A stretch of 64,000 bases of DNA from JAGPDF01 sp964481735 (lineage in GTDB: Bacteria; Acidobacteriota; Thermoanaerobaculia; Multivoradales; JAGPDF01): assembly GCA_964481735.1 (NCBI GenBank), contig CAYZWR010000002.1, positions 1 to 64,000 of the forward strand, read 5' to 3'. Of this stretch, positions 7,618-15,752 are shown piece by piece. Each line of letters opens with the position of its first letter. The first letter of the stretch is position 1. The translations under genes and the position numbers were made by a program. The notes below the pieces were generated by a model that ran no database searches, was not told where the DNA came from, and saw only the letters and a program-made list of their open reading frames with translations.

Positions 7618-9114
7618 TCAACCCTCCCCCTCGTACACATCCCAGACCTCGTCGGCTCCGAACTGCACGGTCATCGTGACGTGGTCGTAGAGGGCCACGT
7701 TCCAGCCCGGATTCGCATCCTCGTCGGAAAGCGCCATGACGCAGAGGTCGCTCAGGGCGTCGAGCACGCCCACGAGTTCCTCGAGCCGCAGGCCCTCGTG
7801 GCAGCGCTGGAGCGCGAGGTCGCGACAGTAATCTCCGAACGACGCCTTGTCGCCCGAGCGAATGGAGTCGAACAGGGCTTCCTCGAGCGCAGCGATCTCG
7901 GTCTCCAGCCGCTCGCGCCCCTGCTGCTGCAGGCTCTGGAAGAGCTCGCCGCGCCGCGGATCCAGGACGACATCGACCAGCGCCGCCGCGAGTTGCCGCG
8001 CACGGCTGGCCAACAGGAAGTGGACGTGCAGGTTCTCGTACAAGCGGACGTGGCGCGCCCTGGCATGGTTCCGGCGGTGCCACTCGGAGGGCGTCGCCTT
8101 GCGGTGCTGGATCAGGAAGGGCATGCGCCGGCAGATGGCGAGGCGGGACCGGGCCGCCCACGCCAGCCGGGAGCGGGTCGCGGCGGCGTTCGCCCGCAGC
8201 TGCAGATCGATGAAGCGCCCCATCCAGGGCCGCTCGAAGGCCGGCGGCATCCCGAGCCGCTCGGCCGCGACGCGCAGCCAGATCGCGGAACGGCAGAGGC
8301 TCCGGGAGAGCAGCAGGGGCCGCTCGCGCTCGCCGAAGTGCGACGCGGTGGCCGCCTCGAACAGCTCGCGGTGCGACGTGGCGCCATCGCTGCTGGCGAG
8401 CAGCAGCTCGCGGGGATCGAGCTCCGTGCGCCGCTCGAGCAGGCGCACGACGAAGCTCACCGCGTCGCGGACGTGAAGGTAGGGCACCGCGGAGAGCCCT
8501 TGGCCGGCGAGAATCCGGCGCTGCGGCCGATCCGACAGCCAGACCTCCAGGAAGCGGTATAACGGCTCGTACTCGCACCAGTCCGAGAAGAGCGCCGCAA
8601 AGCGGACCGTCCAGGCCCGGAAGGCCCCCTGGTGTGCGGCGACCAACGCCTCACCGGCGCGCTTGCTCGCGGCGTAGGGCGTGTCTCCGTCAGCCGGCGA
8701 GCTCTCGACCAAGGCGCTCCCGGCGGCGGGAAAACCGCAGGCGGCCAGCGAACTGGCGAAGAGCAGATCGCGCACGCCCAACTCCCGCGCCGCCTCGAGC
8801 ACGATGCGCGTTCCTTGGACGTTGGTGCGCTGGTACTCCGGGTGCGGCTCGCCGGTGAAGTCGTAGTGCCCTGCGAGGTGCAGCAGGATGGGCACCGGGC
8901 CGGCGCGGCGAAGCCGCGCGAAGGCCGCCTGAACGGCGGGCTCGTCCGCGACGTCGAGGTACTCCCACTGCACCGCGGCTGGCATCGCCATGCCGCGGCT
9001 GCTCGGTGAGGCGCGCGAGATGGCGATCACCTCATGGTCGCGACTGAGCGCCTCCACCAGGTGCCGGCCGAGAAACCCGGAGGCGCCGGTGACCAGGATC
9101 CTAGAGCCTTCCAC
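7618..9114 (-). CDS. NAD-dependent epimerase/dehydratase fused to an RsbR-N-like helical domain
   Basis: This is a 498-residue protein with a GTG start. Residues 1-310 are an extended short-chain dehydrogenase: ILVTGASGFLGRHLVEAL binds the cofactor and Tyr147/Lys151 of YAASK are the catalytic pair. Such enzymes act on nucleotide sugars or similar ketones. From about residue 330 there is an unusual all-helical extension (ENLHVHFLLASRARQL, ALFDSIRSGD, CHEGLRLEELVGVLDAL) that looks like the N-terminal sensor domain of RsbR/RsbRD-type stress regulators. No frameshift is visible between the halves, so it appears to be a true fusion. Its start is 100 bases from the divergent gene at 9215. Confidence 0.7.
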   Translation of the reverse strand: MEGSRILVTGASGFLGRHLVEALSRDHEVIAISRASPSSRGMAMPAAVQWEYLDVADEPAVQAAFARLRRAGPVPILLHLAGHYDFTGEPHPEYQRTNVQGTRIVLEAARELGVRDLLFASSLAACGFPAAGSALVESSPADGDTPYAASKRAGEALVAAHQGAFRAWTVRFAALFSDWCEYEPLYRFLEVWLSDRPQRRILAGQGLSAVPYLHVRDAVSFVVRLLERRTELDPRELLLASSDGATSHRELFEAATASHFGERERPLLLSRSLCRSAIWLRVAAERLGMPPAFERPWMGRFIDLQLRANAAATRSRLAWAARSRLAICRRMPFLIQHRKATPSEWHRRNHARARHVRLYENLHVHFLLASRARQLAAALVDVVLDPRRGELFQSLQQQGRERLETEIAALEEALFDSIRSGDKASFGDYCRDLALQRCHEGLRLEELVGVLDALSDLCVMALSDEDANPGWNVALYDHVTMTVQFGADEVWDVYEGEG

Positions 9115-9214
9115 GACGGCCCCCCGCCTGCAGTGATTGGCGCGATGATACTCCCGCTCCGCCGCGCCGCCGGCCGACTCGCCAGCGGGCGGCGAATCCC
9201 GCTACCATCCGGTC

Positions 9215-9688
9215 ATGGAACGCTCGGATCTCGAGTTGCTGCGCGAGCTGCTCACCGGGACGCGCGTGGTCGGACTCGCGCTGGTCGACGACGGAAGGCC
9301 GATCGCCGGCCTCGCCCCTTTCCTCGCCGCACCCGACCTCGCGGCGCTTCACGTCCACGGCTCGCGATTGGCGCGCCACATGCGCGCCCTGCGGGCCGGG
9401 GTCTTCTTCTCGGCGGTGATCCATGCCCCCGATCGCCCGGAGCTCGACCCCCTGCGGTTGCCCAGGCTGCTGCTCGACGGCAGTGTGGGCCCGGTCGACG
9501 ACGACGAGCGCGCCGCGCTGCTGCCGCGCTGGGTGGAGCGCTTCCCCTCCGCCGCGATGACCGTCGAGCTCGGCGACTTCGCCTTCCATCGCCTGTCGAT
9601 CCGTTCGGGCCGGCTGATCGCCGGCTTCGGCCGCGCCTTCGGGCTGGGTCCGGACGAGCTCGCCGCAGCCGCGGCGCTCGCCGGCTGA
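9215..9688 (+). CDS. Pyridoxamine-5'-phosphate-oxidase-fold (HugZ-like) flavin/heme-binding protein
   Basis: This 157-residue protein looks like a single split-barrel domain. The opening strand VVGLALVDDGRPIAGLAPFL, the HVHGSRLARHMRALRAG segment and the closing pattern RWVERFPSAAMTVELGDFAFHRLSIRSGRLIAGFGRAFGL match PNPOx-like proteins of the HugZ type, which bind FMN or heme. It lacks the C-terminal DUF2470 domain of longer relatives. No heme-uptake gene is next to it. The ATG has no clear ribosome site. Confidence 0.6.
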   Translation: MERSDLELLRELLTGTRVVGLALVDDGRPIAGLAPFLAAPDLAALHVHGSRLARHMRALRAGVFFSAVIHAPDRPELDPLRLPRLLLDGSVGPVDDDERAALLPRWVERFPSAAMTVELGDFAFHRLSIRSGRLIAGFGRAFGLGPDELAAAAALAG

Positions 9689-9740
9689 ACCCGGAGGGAA
9701 GGGGCCGGCGCGCCGGTCGCTGGGGCTCTCGGGAAAATAC

Positions 9741-9769
9741 TTGACATATCAACGGTTCATCACTAAGCT
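9741..9769 (+). promoter_or_regulatory. Candidate promoter with a short dyad overlapping the -35 box
   Basis: A perfect TTGACA is followed 17 bases later by TAAGCT, ahead of the NmrA gene at 9827. The -35 box is embedded in the 12-base near-palindrome TTGACATATCAA (TTGA/TCAA arms), a plausible operator. The region is noticeably AT-rich against its surroundings. The -10 match is only partial. Confidence 0.45.
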
Positions 9770-9826
9770 TTCTCTCACGGGTCGAGGGGACCCACCCACG
9801 GACGCCGCACACACGGAGGTCGACTC

Positions 9827-10780
9827 ATGTCGAAGCAACCGCAGATCATCGCCGTCGTCGGAGCCACCGGGGCGCAGGGCGGAGGCCTCGTGCGCGCCAT
9901 CCTCGCCGATCGTTCGGGCCGTTTCGCGGCGCGAGCGATCACCCGCAACCCTGCTTCGGAGAAGGCACGGGCGCTCGCCGCTGCCGGGGCCGAGGTGGTG
10001 GCGGGCGACGCCGACGCGCCGGAGACCCTGGCGCCGGCCTTCGCTGGGGCTCACGGCGCCTTCCTGGTGACCAACTTCTGGGAGCATTTCTCGCCCGGGC
10101 GAGAGCTCGCGCAGGCGACAGCCCTGGCGCGCGCCGCGCGCCAGGCCGGCGTCGCGCACGCCGTCTGGTCGACGCTCGAGGACACCCGCCAGTGGATCCC
10201 GCTCGCGGACTCGCGCCTCCCGACGCTGCAGGGCAAGTACAAGGTGCCGCACTTCGACGCCAAGGGCGAAGCCGACGCCGTCTTCGCCGCCGAGGGGGTG
10301 CCGACGAGCTATCTCCTGGCCGCTTTCTACTGGGAGAACTTCATCTTCTTCGGCCAGGGACCCCGCCGGGGAGCGGACGGCAAGCTTCTCCTGGCGCTTC
10401 CCCTGGGCGGTGGCAAGTTGCCGGGCATCGCCGCCGAGGACATCGGCAGGTCCGCGCTCGGCATCTTCCGGCGCGGCGCCTCGGCGATCGGTCAGCGCTA
10501 CGGGATCGCCGGCGAGGTGCTCTCGGGCCCCGAGCTCGCCGCGGCCTTCGGCCGTCATCTGGGGGAACCGGTCGCCTTCCACGACATGCCCTTCGACGAC
10601 TACCGGGCGCTCGGCTTCCCGGGCGCGGACGACATGGGCAACATGTACCAGTGGCAGGCGATCCTCGGCGAGGAGTTCCTGCGCGCCCGCGACCCGGAGG
10701 TGACGCGCTCGCTCAATCCGGCAGCGCAGGATTTCGACACCTGGCTCGCCGCCAACGCCGCGCGCATCCCGCTCGGCTGA
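9827..10780 (+). CDS. NmrA-family NAD(P)-binding protein
   Basis: This is a 317-residue atypical short-chain dehydrogenase of the NmrA/HSCARG group. IIAVVGATGAQGGGLVRAIL is the dinucleotide loop and RAITRNP the NADP-selecting arginine region. The usual catalytic tyrosine-lysine pair is not evident, as expected for NmrA-type redox sensors, although some relatives are active reductases. VPTSYLLAAFYWENF and the C-terminal DFDTWL fit the family. GGAGG lies just before the ATG. A candidate promoter with a possible operator precedes it, so redox- or ligand-dependent control is likely. Confidence 0.8.
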   Translation: MSKQPQIIAVVGATGAQGGGLVRAILADRSGRFAARAITRNPASEKARALAAAGAEVVAGDADAPETLAPAFAGAHGAFLVTNFWEHFSPGRELAQATALARAARQAGVAHAVWSTLEDTRQWIPLADSRLPTLQGKYKVPHFDAKGEADAVFAAEGVPTSYLLAAFYWENFIFFGQGPRRGADGKLLLALPLGGGKLPGIAAEDIGRSALGIFRRGASAIGQRYGIAGEVLSGPELAAAFGRHLGEPVAFHDMPFDDYRALGFPGADDMGNMYQWQAILGEEFLRARDPEVTRSLNPAAQDFDTWLAANAARIPLG

Positions 10781-10801
10781 GCGGCGCCACCTTCCGGGGC
10801 T

Positions 10802-10841
10802 CCGGAGCCGGCGCAGGACGATCGTCCTGCGCCGGCTCCGG
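10802..10841. terminator. Perfect 40-base palindrome downstream of the NmrA gene
   Basis: The two 20-base halves are exact reverse complements, centred on CGATCG, and begin 21 bases after the TGA of the NmrA gene. There is no T-tract. A GC-rich bidirectional terminator is the simplest reading; a protein-binding site is possible. Confidence 0.55.
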
Positions 10842-10930
10842 CACCGCTCGCCGCGGATTCGGGTTTGCTTCTTCGGGCCACCTGGGGCAGGATCCGCTTC
10901 GATCCACCGCATCGATCGGAGGGCTTCGCC

Positions 10931-11950
10931 ATGAGGTCAGGCTTCACGCTGCGACAGTCGGCTCTCGCGGTTGCGCTCGCCATGCTGGCTGCGGGCGCTC
11001 TCTTCGCCGGGATACCGCCCCAACCGGTCTGCCTGCCGGGAACCGAAGTGATCTTCTCCCCGACCGGCGCCCCGCAGAACTACGACCTGCCCGCGGGGTC
11101 GGTGACCCTGGCGATTCTGGCCAGCGGCGCCTCGGGTGGCGACGTGGTGCTGCCTCCGGTCGGCTCTGAGGGCGGCAACTACGTGGGTGGCCTGGGCGTC
11201 CAGCTCTACGCCGAGCTGCAGCTCTCCGGTCCTGCTTCCCTGCAGGTGATCGTCGGCGAGCGCGGCCAGGACGGCGATGGGGGCCCGACGGAGGGCGAAG
11301 GATCCGGAGCTGCTGGCGGGGGCGGTGCGTCGCTCGTGATGCTCTCCGGTACGGCGCTGATCGTGGCGGGGGGCGGCGGCGGCGCCGGCGTCACCGACGA
11401 TGGTCACGACGCCGAGCTCGGCCCGGACGGCGGCGCGGCCGACCCGCCGTTCGGCGGCGCCGGCGGCACGAATGGCAACGGTGGCGCGGCGGCGAGCAAC
11501 GAAGGGTCGGGCGGCGGCGGCGGCGGCTTCCTCAGCGACGGAGGCGACGGACCCGGCTCCGGCCTCGGGGAGGGCGGCCACCGTCTCTCGCCGCCGGGCG
11601 ACGCTGCGGGCGGCGCCGGCTTGGGCGGCAATGGAGGCTACGGCGGCGGCGGGGGCAGCGGCGGCGTGGGCGGCGGCGGCGGCGGCGGCTACGGCGGCGG
11701 CGGCGCGGGCTACGGCGAGAGCGTCGACGGCGGCGGCGGGGGCGGCACCTACGCGGACCCCGCCGCGCTGAACGTGGTCAGCGCCACGGCCTCCGCGCCG
11801 GGTGACGGCACGATACAGATCTGCCTCGTTTCCGCGGCCACCGCGGTTCCGACGCTCGGCGAGTATGGCCTGGCGCTCCTGGCGGCAGTGCTCGCGCTCG
11901 CTGGCGCGGCGATCCTCGGGCGGCGGCGGCTCGCCCGCCAGGTGGGCTGA
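10931..11950 (+). CDS. Secreted glycine-rich protein with IPTL-type C-terminal sorting tail
   Basis: The 339-residue protein starts at the ATG preceded by GGAGGG; an upstream in-frame ATG at 10865 has no ribosome site and would bury the signal peptide. The signal segment is LAVALAMLAAGALFAG. Residues about 95-290 are dominated by glycine (runs such as GGGGGGYGGGGAGYG), the style of extended surface or matrix proteins. The tail AVPTLGEYGLALLAAVLALAG followed by GRRR is an IPTL-CTERM signal: a VPTL motif, a membrane span and a basic end, recognised by an exosortase-type system. The exosortase itself is not in this window. Confidence 0.8.
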   Translation: MRSGFTLRQSALAVALAMLAAGALFAGIPPQPVCLPGTEVIFSPTGAPQNYDLPAGSVTLAILASGASGGDVVLPPVGSEGGNYVGGLGVQLYAELQLSGPASLQVIVGERGQDGDGGPTEGEGSGAAGGGGASLVMLSGTALIVAGGGGGAGVTDDGHDAELGPDGGAADPPFGGAGGTNGNGGAAASNEGSGGGGGGFLSDGGDGPGSGLGEGGHRLSPPGDAAGGAGLGGNGGYGGGGGSGGVGGGGGGGYGGGGAGYGESVDGGGGGGTYADPAALNVVSATASAPGDGTIQICLVSAATAVPTLGEYGLALLAAVLALAGAAILGRRRLARQVG

Positions 11951-11993
11951 GCCGAGTTCCGATCCGCCGCGCGGCACGCTCAGCACGATCGTG

Positions 11994-13226
11994 ATGTCCG
12001 TGCGCGCGAGAGCCCCTGAGCTGGCAGCCGCGGCGCTCCTCGCCCTCGCGCTGGCGTGGCTCGTTCTCGCCATGCCGCGCGGCGGCGGGATCGACTGGTA
12101 CCACTTCTGGGGCGCTGCCCGCTACACGCGTTCCGCCGAGGCCTCGGCCCGCGGACTCTACGCCGACCGCGCCGCCTTCGTCGCGTTCCTGACCGCCGAT
12201 CTCGCGGCGCGCGGCGGCGGATCCGCCGGGATGCGCGAAGCGAAGCTCATCGCGCAGGTGGAGTCGGGTTTCGGCTTCGTCAACTCGCCGGCGATTCTCG
12301 CGCTGGTCCGCGGATCGGCGCTCGACCGGCTCCCCTTCGAGCCTTCACTCGCCATCTGGCGTTGGTTGCAGGTGCTGTCGCTCGCCGGGGCGATCGTCCT
12401 GTTCGGTCGGCTGGCTGGATTCCGCCCCTCGACGCTGCTCTTCGTCCTCGCCCTGGCGCTCGTCTCCGGGCCGCTGCGCAGCTCGCTGCGCGTCGGACAG
12501 TTCCTCGAGCTCACCTTGCTGCTCGCCGCCGGCGGTCTCGCACTCGCGAACCGGCGGCGCAGCGCTGGGGCGGTCGGCCTGGCGGGGGCTCTGCTCGGCG
12601 CGGCGGTCGTCCTCAAACCGGTCGCGCTGCCGCTGCTCGCCTACGCGACCTGGCGCGAGCTCTCGCTACGCGCTCGCCGCGCGGCCTTCTCCCTCGGCGT
12701 CGCGGCCGGCGCCGGCGGCTGGCTGTTGGCCGGTGAAGTCGTGCTGCCGGGCGGGTTCACGGAGTTCGCGCGCCACCTGCCCGCCTTGCTGACGGGCGGC
12801 TTCGATCATCCGGGCAACCGCTCGACCGTCCGGGCGCTCGCCGCGCTCGGTCTGGCCGAGTGGCCGGCTCAGGCGCTCCTCGCGGTGTTCGGCGCGACGC
12901 TCCTGGGGACGCTCGCCGCCAGGCGGCGGAGACCCCTCCTCGAGCGTCCATTGCTCGGGGCCGGCCTGGTGGTCGCTCTGGCGCTCCTGCCCGCCGGACT
13001 GGTCTGGTACCACTACTGGATCTTCCTCGCTCCCGCGCTGCTCGCAGCGCCGCTCGCCGCGGCCCTCCCTGCTTTTGCCGCGATCTCCTTCGCCGAGCTG
13101 CTGGTGCGCCGGCTGCCCGCTCTGTCCTATCCGGACCAGCTCGGTCTGATGATCCTGCTCGCGGCGCTCCTCTGGCGCTGCTGGCGGCTGGCTCCGGCGC
13201 CGGACGCCGCGCCGCGAACGTCCTAG
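11994..13226 (+). CDS. GT87-like (DUF2029) polytopic membrane glycosyltransferase
   Basis: This 410-residue protein has about nine hydrophobic segments, starting with LAAAALLALALAWLVLAM. Right after the first span comes GGGIDWYHFWGAARY, the D-[WY]-x-x-[FY] pattern in the first large loop typical of GT-C enzymes using polyprenyl-phosphate sugar donors (GT87/DUF2029). Later RVGQFLELTLLLAAGGLAL and VVLKPVALPLL also match this group, where a Q/N-rich loop and LKP are conserved. The ATG at 11994 follows a GTG in frame; either may be used. Acceptor unknown. Confidence 0.7.
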   Translation: MSVRARAPELAAAALLALALAWLVLAMPRGGGIDWYHFWGAARYTRSAEASARGLYADRAAFVAFLTADLAARGGGSAGMREAKLIAQVESGFGFVNSPAILALVRGSALDRLPFEPSLAIWRWLQVLSLAGAIVLFGRLAGFRPSTLLFVLALALVSGPLRSSLRVGQFLELTLLLAAGGLALANRRRSAGAVGLAGALLGAAVVLKPVALPLLAYATWRELSLRARRAAFSLGVAAGAGGWLLAGEVVLPGGFTEFARHLPALLTGGFDHPGNRSTVRALAALGLAEWPAQALLAVFGATLLGTLAARRRRPLLERPLLGAGLVVALALLPAGLVWYHYWIFLAPALLAAPLAAALPAFAAISFAELLVRRLPALSYPDQLGLMILLAALLWRCWRLAPAPDAAPRTS

Positions 13227-13330
13227 CCGTGGCATAGGCTCCCCGCACCGCATCGTTCTAGAGTGTGCGCTTCGGCGTCGGACGCCGCCCATACCGGGAG
13301 GCGTCGAGGCGCGAGAGGAGGGCGGGCCCC

Positions 13331-14200
13331 ATGAAGGTCCTGGTGATCGGCGGCACCGGCACGGTCGGTTCGCAAGTCGTGCGCGAGCTCCTCAAGCGGC
13401 AGGTCGACGTCGCCGTCCTGACCCGCGATCGCACCAAGCCGATGCCCATCGGAGCCCACGCGGTGGTCGGCGACCTGCTCGATCCGAGCACCGTGCGCAG
13501 CGTCTTCCGCGACATGGACGGTGTCTTCCTGATCAACCCGGTCTCGCTGACCGAGAGCCACGAGGGCCTGATGGCGGTCAACGGCGCGGTCCTCGCCGGG
13601 GTGAAGCGGCTGGTCTACAGCTCGGTGCACCAGGTCGATCGCGTCGCCCGGCTCCCCCACTTCGGCTCCAAGATCGGCATCGAGGCGGCCGTCCGGGACT
13701 CGCGGATCCCGTTCACCATCCTGCGGCCCGACAGCTACTTCCAGAACGACTACCGCCTCAAGCAGGCGATCCTCGAGGCCGGGGTCTACTCCCAGCCGCT
13801 CGGTCGAGTCGGGACGGCGCGCGTCGACGTGCGCGACCTCGCCGAGGCCGCGGCGATCGCGCTCACCGAGCGCGGACACGACGGGGAGACCTACGACGTG
13901 GTCGGCCCCGAGGTGTTGACCGGTCCATCGAGCGCCGAGGCCTGGAGCCGCGCGCTGGGCCGCAAGGTGGTCTACGTCGGCGACGACATGGATGCGTGGG
14001 AGCGCCAGATGCAGGCCTTCCTGCCGCCGTGGATGGCGTTCGACCTGCGGCAGATGTACGAGCACTTCCAGCGCAACGGCCTGATCCCGAGCGCCGAAGC
14101 GGTGCCTCGCCTGACCCAGCTGCTGCGTCACCCACCGCGCCGCTTCGACGACTTCGCGCGCGAGACGGTCGCCGCCTGGGCCAACCCGGCGCCCGGCTGA
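13331..14200 (+). CDS. NmrA/SDR-a-type NAD(P)-binding protein
   Basis: This 289-residue protein begins with MKVLVIGGTGTVGSQVV, the dinucleotide loop, and has AVLTRDRTKP as the NADP-selecting region. PFTILRPDSYFQNDY, RVDVRDLAEAAAIAL and TYDVVGPEVLTG are typical of NmrA/TMR-type atypical dehydrogenases. The ATG at 13331 is preceded by GAGGAG; an in-frame start at 13265 would add residues before the Rossmann strand and is less likely. It is the second NmrA-like gene within 4 kb, but the two are not close duplicates. Its stop lies 31 bases from the convergent DUF4403 gene. Confidence 0.75.
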   Translation: MKVLVIGGTGTVGSQVVRELLKRQVDVAVLTRDRTKPMPIGAHAVVGDLLDPSTVRSVFRDMDGVFLINPVSLTESHEGLMAVNGAVLAGVKRLVYSSVHQVDRVARLPHFGSKIGIEAAVRDSRIPFTILRPDSYFQNDYRLKQAILEAGVYSQPLGRVGTARVDVRDLAEAAAIALTERGHDGETYDVVGPEVLTGPSSAEAWSRALGRKVVYVGDDMDAWERQMQAFLPPWMAFDLRQMYEHFQRNGLIPSAEAVPRLTQLLRHPPRRFDDFARETVAAWANPAPG

Positions 14201-14231
14201 CGCGGCGTCGCGGGCCGCGCTGCGCGATCGC

Positions 14232-15626
14232 TCAGCGCAGGTCGACCCGCGGCTGCATCTCGACGGCGAGAACGAGCTCGATCCCCGACGCGCTCGCCTC
14301 CAAGGATCCGGCGCGCAGCGGCGCGACGTCAGCCTGCAGCCAGATGCCCGGCGTGAGCTCGCGGTTGAACGCCGCCGCGAGCCCGCGGCGCAGCCGCTCG
14401 AGGCGTGGGGCGAGATCGATCCGCGCGTGCTGCTCGACCGCCGCCACCAGGGCTTTCTCGGTCAGCCCGCTCATCGCTTGCGCCAGGCGGCCCTGGGTCT
14501 CGATCGTGGCCGAGAGATCGGTCAGCTGCAGTGTCACGCCGTCGGGCGCGAGCAGGACGCGGCCGACCAGCAGGGCCGTGCCGTCGATCACCCCGGCGAG
14601 GCCGAGCAGGACGCCGATCGCCGAGCCCCGCGGCTCGACGCGCAGCGACTCGAGGCGCACCGCGCGGCCGGGCACCACCGGGATCTCGGTGCCCACGAGC
14701 TCCCCGGCGAGGCGGCGCTCGACGTCGGCGTAGCTCGCCACGAACGGCACGGGAAGGCGCAGTCCGGCCGCTGGCATCGCCGCGACCCGCAGCGGCGGCG
14801 CGACGGCCGGTGTCGCAGCCGGGGCGGTCATCGTGACCTCGGGCGAGATGGTGACCGCGATCTGGGTGCGCAGCGTCTCGCCGTCGCCGCCGATCGGGCC
14901 GGCCGCGGCGGCGGTCGGCCGGAGAACCAGCCAGGTCCCCTCGACCAGCTCGACCGGTCGTCCCAGCGCCTGCCAGAAGGCCTCGAATCGCCCCCGTTCG
15001 CCCGCCTGTACGGCGAGCGAACGGTCGATCGTCGCGGCCAACGTGGCGAGCCGCGCGGCGAGTCCCGTCTCGAGCTGCGCCCCGAGGTCGGTACCGTCGG
15101 CGAGCCGGCAGGGGTCGAGGAGCTCCGGCGGAGCGAAGGCCGTGCGGGTCGCCAGCCGCCAGCCCTCGTCCCAAGCGAGCTCGGCGCGCCCCACGAGGCG
15201 CGCCCGGCGCGGCCACTCGTCGCCGTAACCGCAGCTCCCGGACACCGAACTGCCCGAGGGGCGGGTGATCTCCGCGCGCAGCCGGTACTGCACCTCGTCG
15301 AAGCGCAGCACCAGATCTCCGCCCTCGATGGCGAGCCGCGACGGACCGCGGAAGAAGTAGACCTGGTAGCGCACGGTGGAGCCGTCGGGAAGCGGTCGCC
15401 CGGCACTCCATTCCGCCTCGCGATCGGTCTCCATCGGGAAGCCCTCCCGGATCGCCGGCTGCAGGAGGACGAGCGGCAGCTCGATCGGCAGGACGAGAAC
15501 CGCCGGGGCCGCGCCGGCGGACGCCGGCTGAGCGCTCGCGGAAGGCGCCGGCGCGAGCCCGCCGAAGGCGAACAGCAGGAGCACGGCGCAGCTGCTCCAG
15601 CGGAAGCTGATTTCACGTTGGATCAT
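14232..15626 (-). CDS. Exported DUF4403 family protein
   Basis: This is a 464-residue protein whose ATG at 15626 is preceded by GGAGG; an earlier in-frame ATG would precede the signal peptide by 17 residues. The signal is SSCAVLLLFAFGGLAPAPSA. The body alternates beta-rich stretches (LPIELPLVLLQPAI, WLVLRPTAAAAG, RLPVPFVASYADVERRLAGEL, TALLVGRVLLAPDGVTLQLTDL), the pattern of DUF4403 envelope proteins that resemble tandem lipid-binding tubular folds. Function is unknown in the family. It lies downstream of the TonB receptor on the same strand, separated by 126 bases with two hairpins, so separate transcription is likely. Confidence 0.6.
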   Translation of the reverse strand: MIQREISFRWSSCAVLLLFAFGGLAPAPSASAQPASAGAAPAVLVLPIELPLVLLQPAIREGFPMETDREAEWSAGRPLPDGSTVRYQVYFFRGPSRLAIEGGDLVLRFDEVQYRLRAEITRPSGSSVSGSCGYGDEWPRRARLVGRAELAWDEGWRLATRTAFAPPELLDPCRLADGTDLGAQLETGLAARLATLAATIDRSLAVQAGERGRFEAFWQALGRPVELVEGTWLVLRPTAAAAGPIGGDGETLRTQIAVTISPEVTMTAPAATPAVAPPLRVAAMPAAGLRLPVPFVASYADVERRLAGELVGTEIPVVPGRAVRLESLRVEPRGSAIGVLLGLAGVIDGTALLVGRVLLAPDGVTLQLTDLSATIETQGRLAQAMSGLTEKALVAAVEQHARIDLAPRLERLRRGLAAAFNRELTPGIWLQADVAPLRAGSLEASASGIELVLAVEMQPRVDLR

Positions 15627-15667
15627 GGAAGTCCTCCGGGGAGAACCGGCTCGTGCGGCGCACAACG

Positions 15668-15705
15668 CGACGGGCACGCCTCCGAGTTGGACGACGTGCC
15701 CGTCG
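15668..15705. terminator. Hairpin between TonB receptor and DUF4403 genes
   Basis: An exact 11-base stem CGACGGGCACG/CGTGCCCGTCG encloses a 16-base loop. It lies between the stop of the TonB receptor and the start of the DUF4403 gene and could act in transcription ending or as 5' leader structure. Confidence 0.4.
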
Positions 15706-15715
15706 AGTACCGGCT

Positions 15716-15734
15716 CCCGCGCGCGACGCGCGGG
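15716..15734 (-). terminator. GC-only hairpin just after the TonB receptor stop
   Basis: An 8-base stem CCCGCGCG/CGCGCGGG with a 3-base loop begins 18 bases after the receptor stop on the minus strand. It has no T-tract but is very stable. Confidence 0.45.
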
Positions 15735-15752
15735 CGGCGCTGAGGCTCGCGA

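Noticed and set aside
11500..11760. DNA repeat array in the glycine-rich gene
   Set aside because: Repetition of GGC codons reflects the glycine-rich protein, not a discrete tandem repeat or CRISPR.
9827..14200. Gene duplication of the two NmrA-like proteins
   Set aside because: They share only the general Rossmann pattern; sequence, length and C termini differ.
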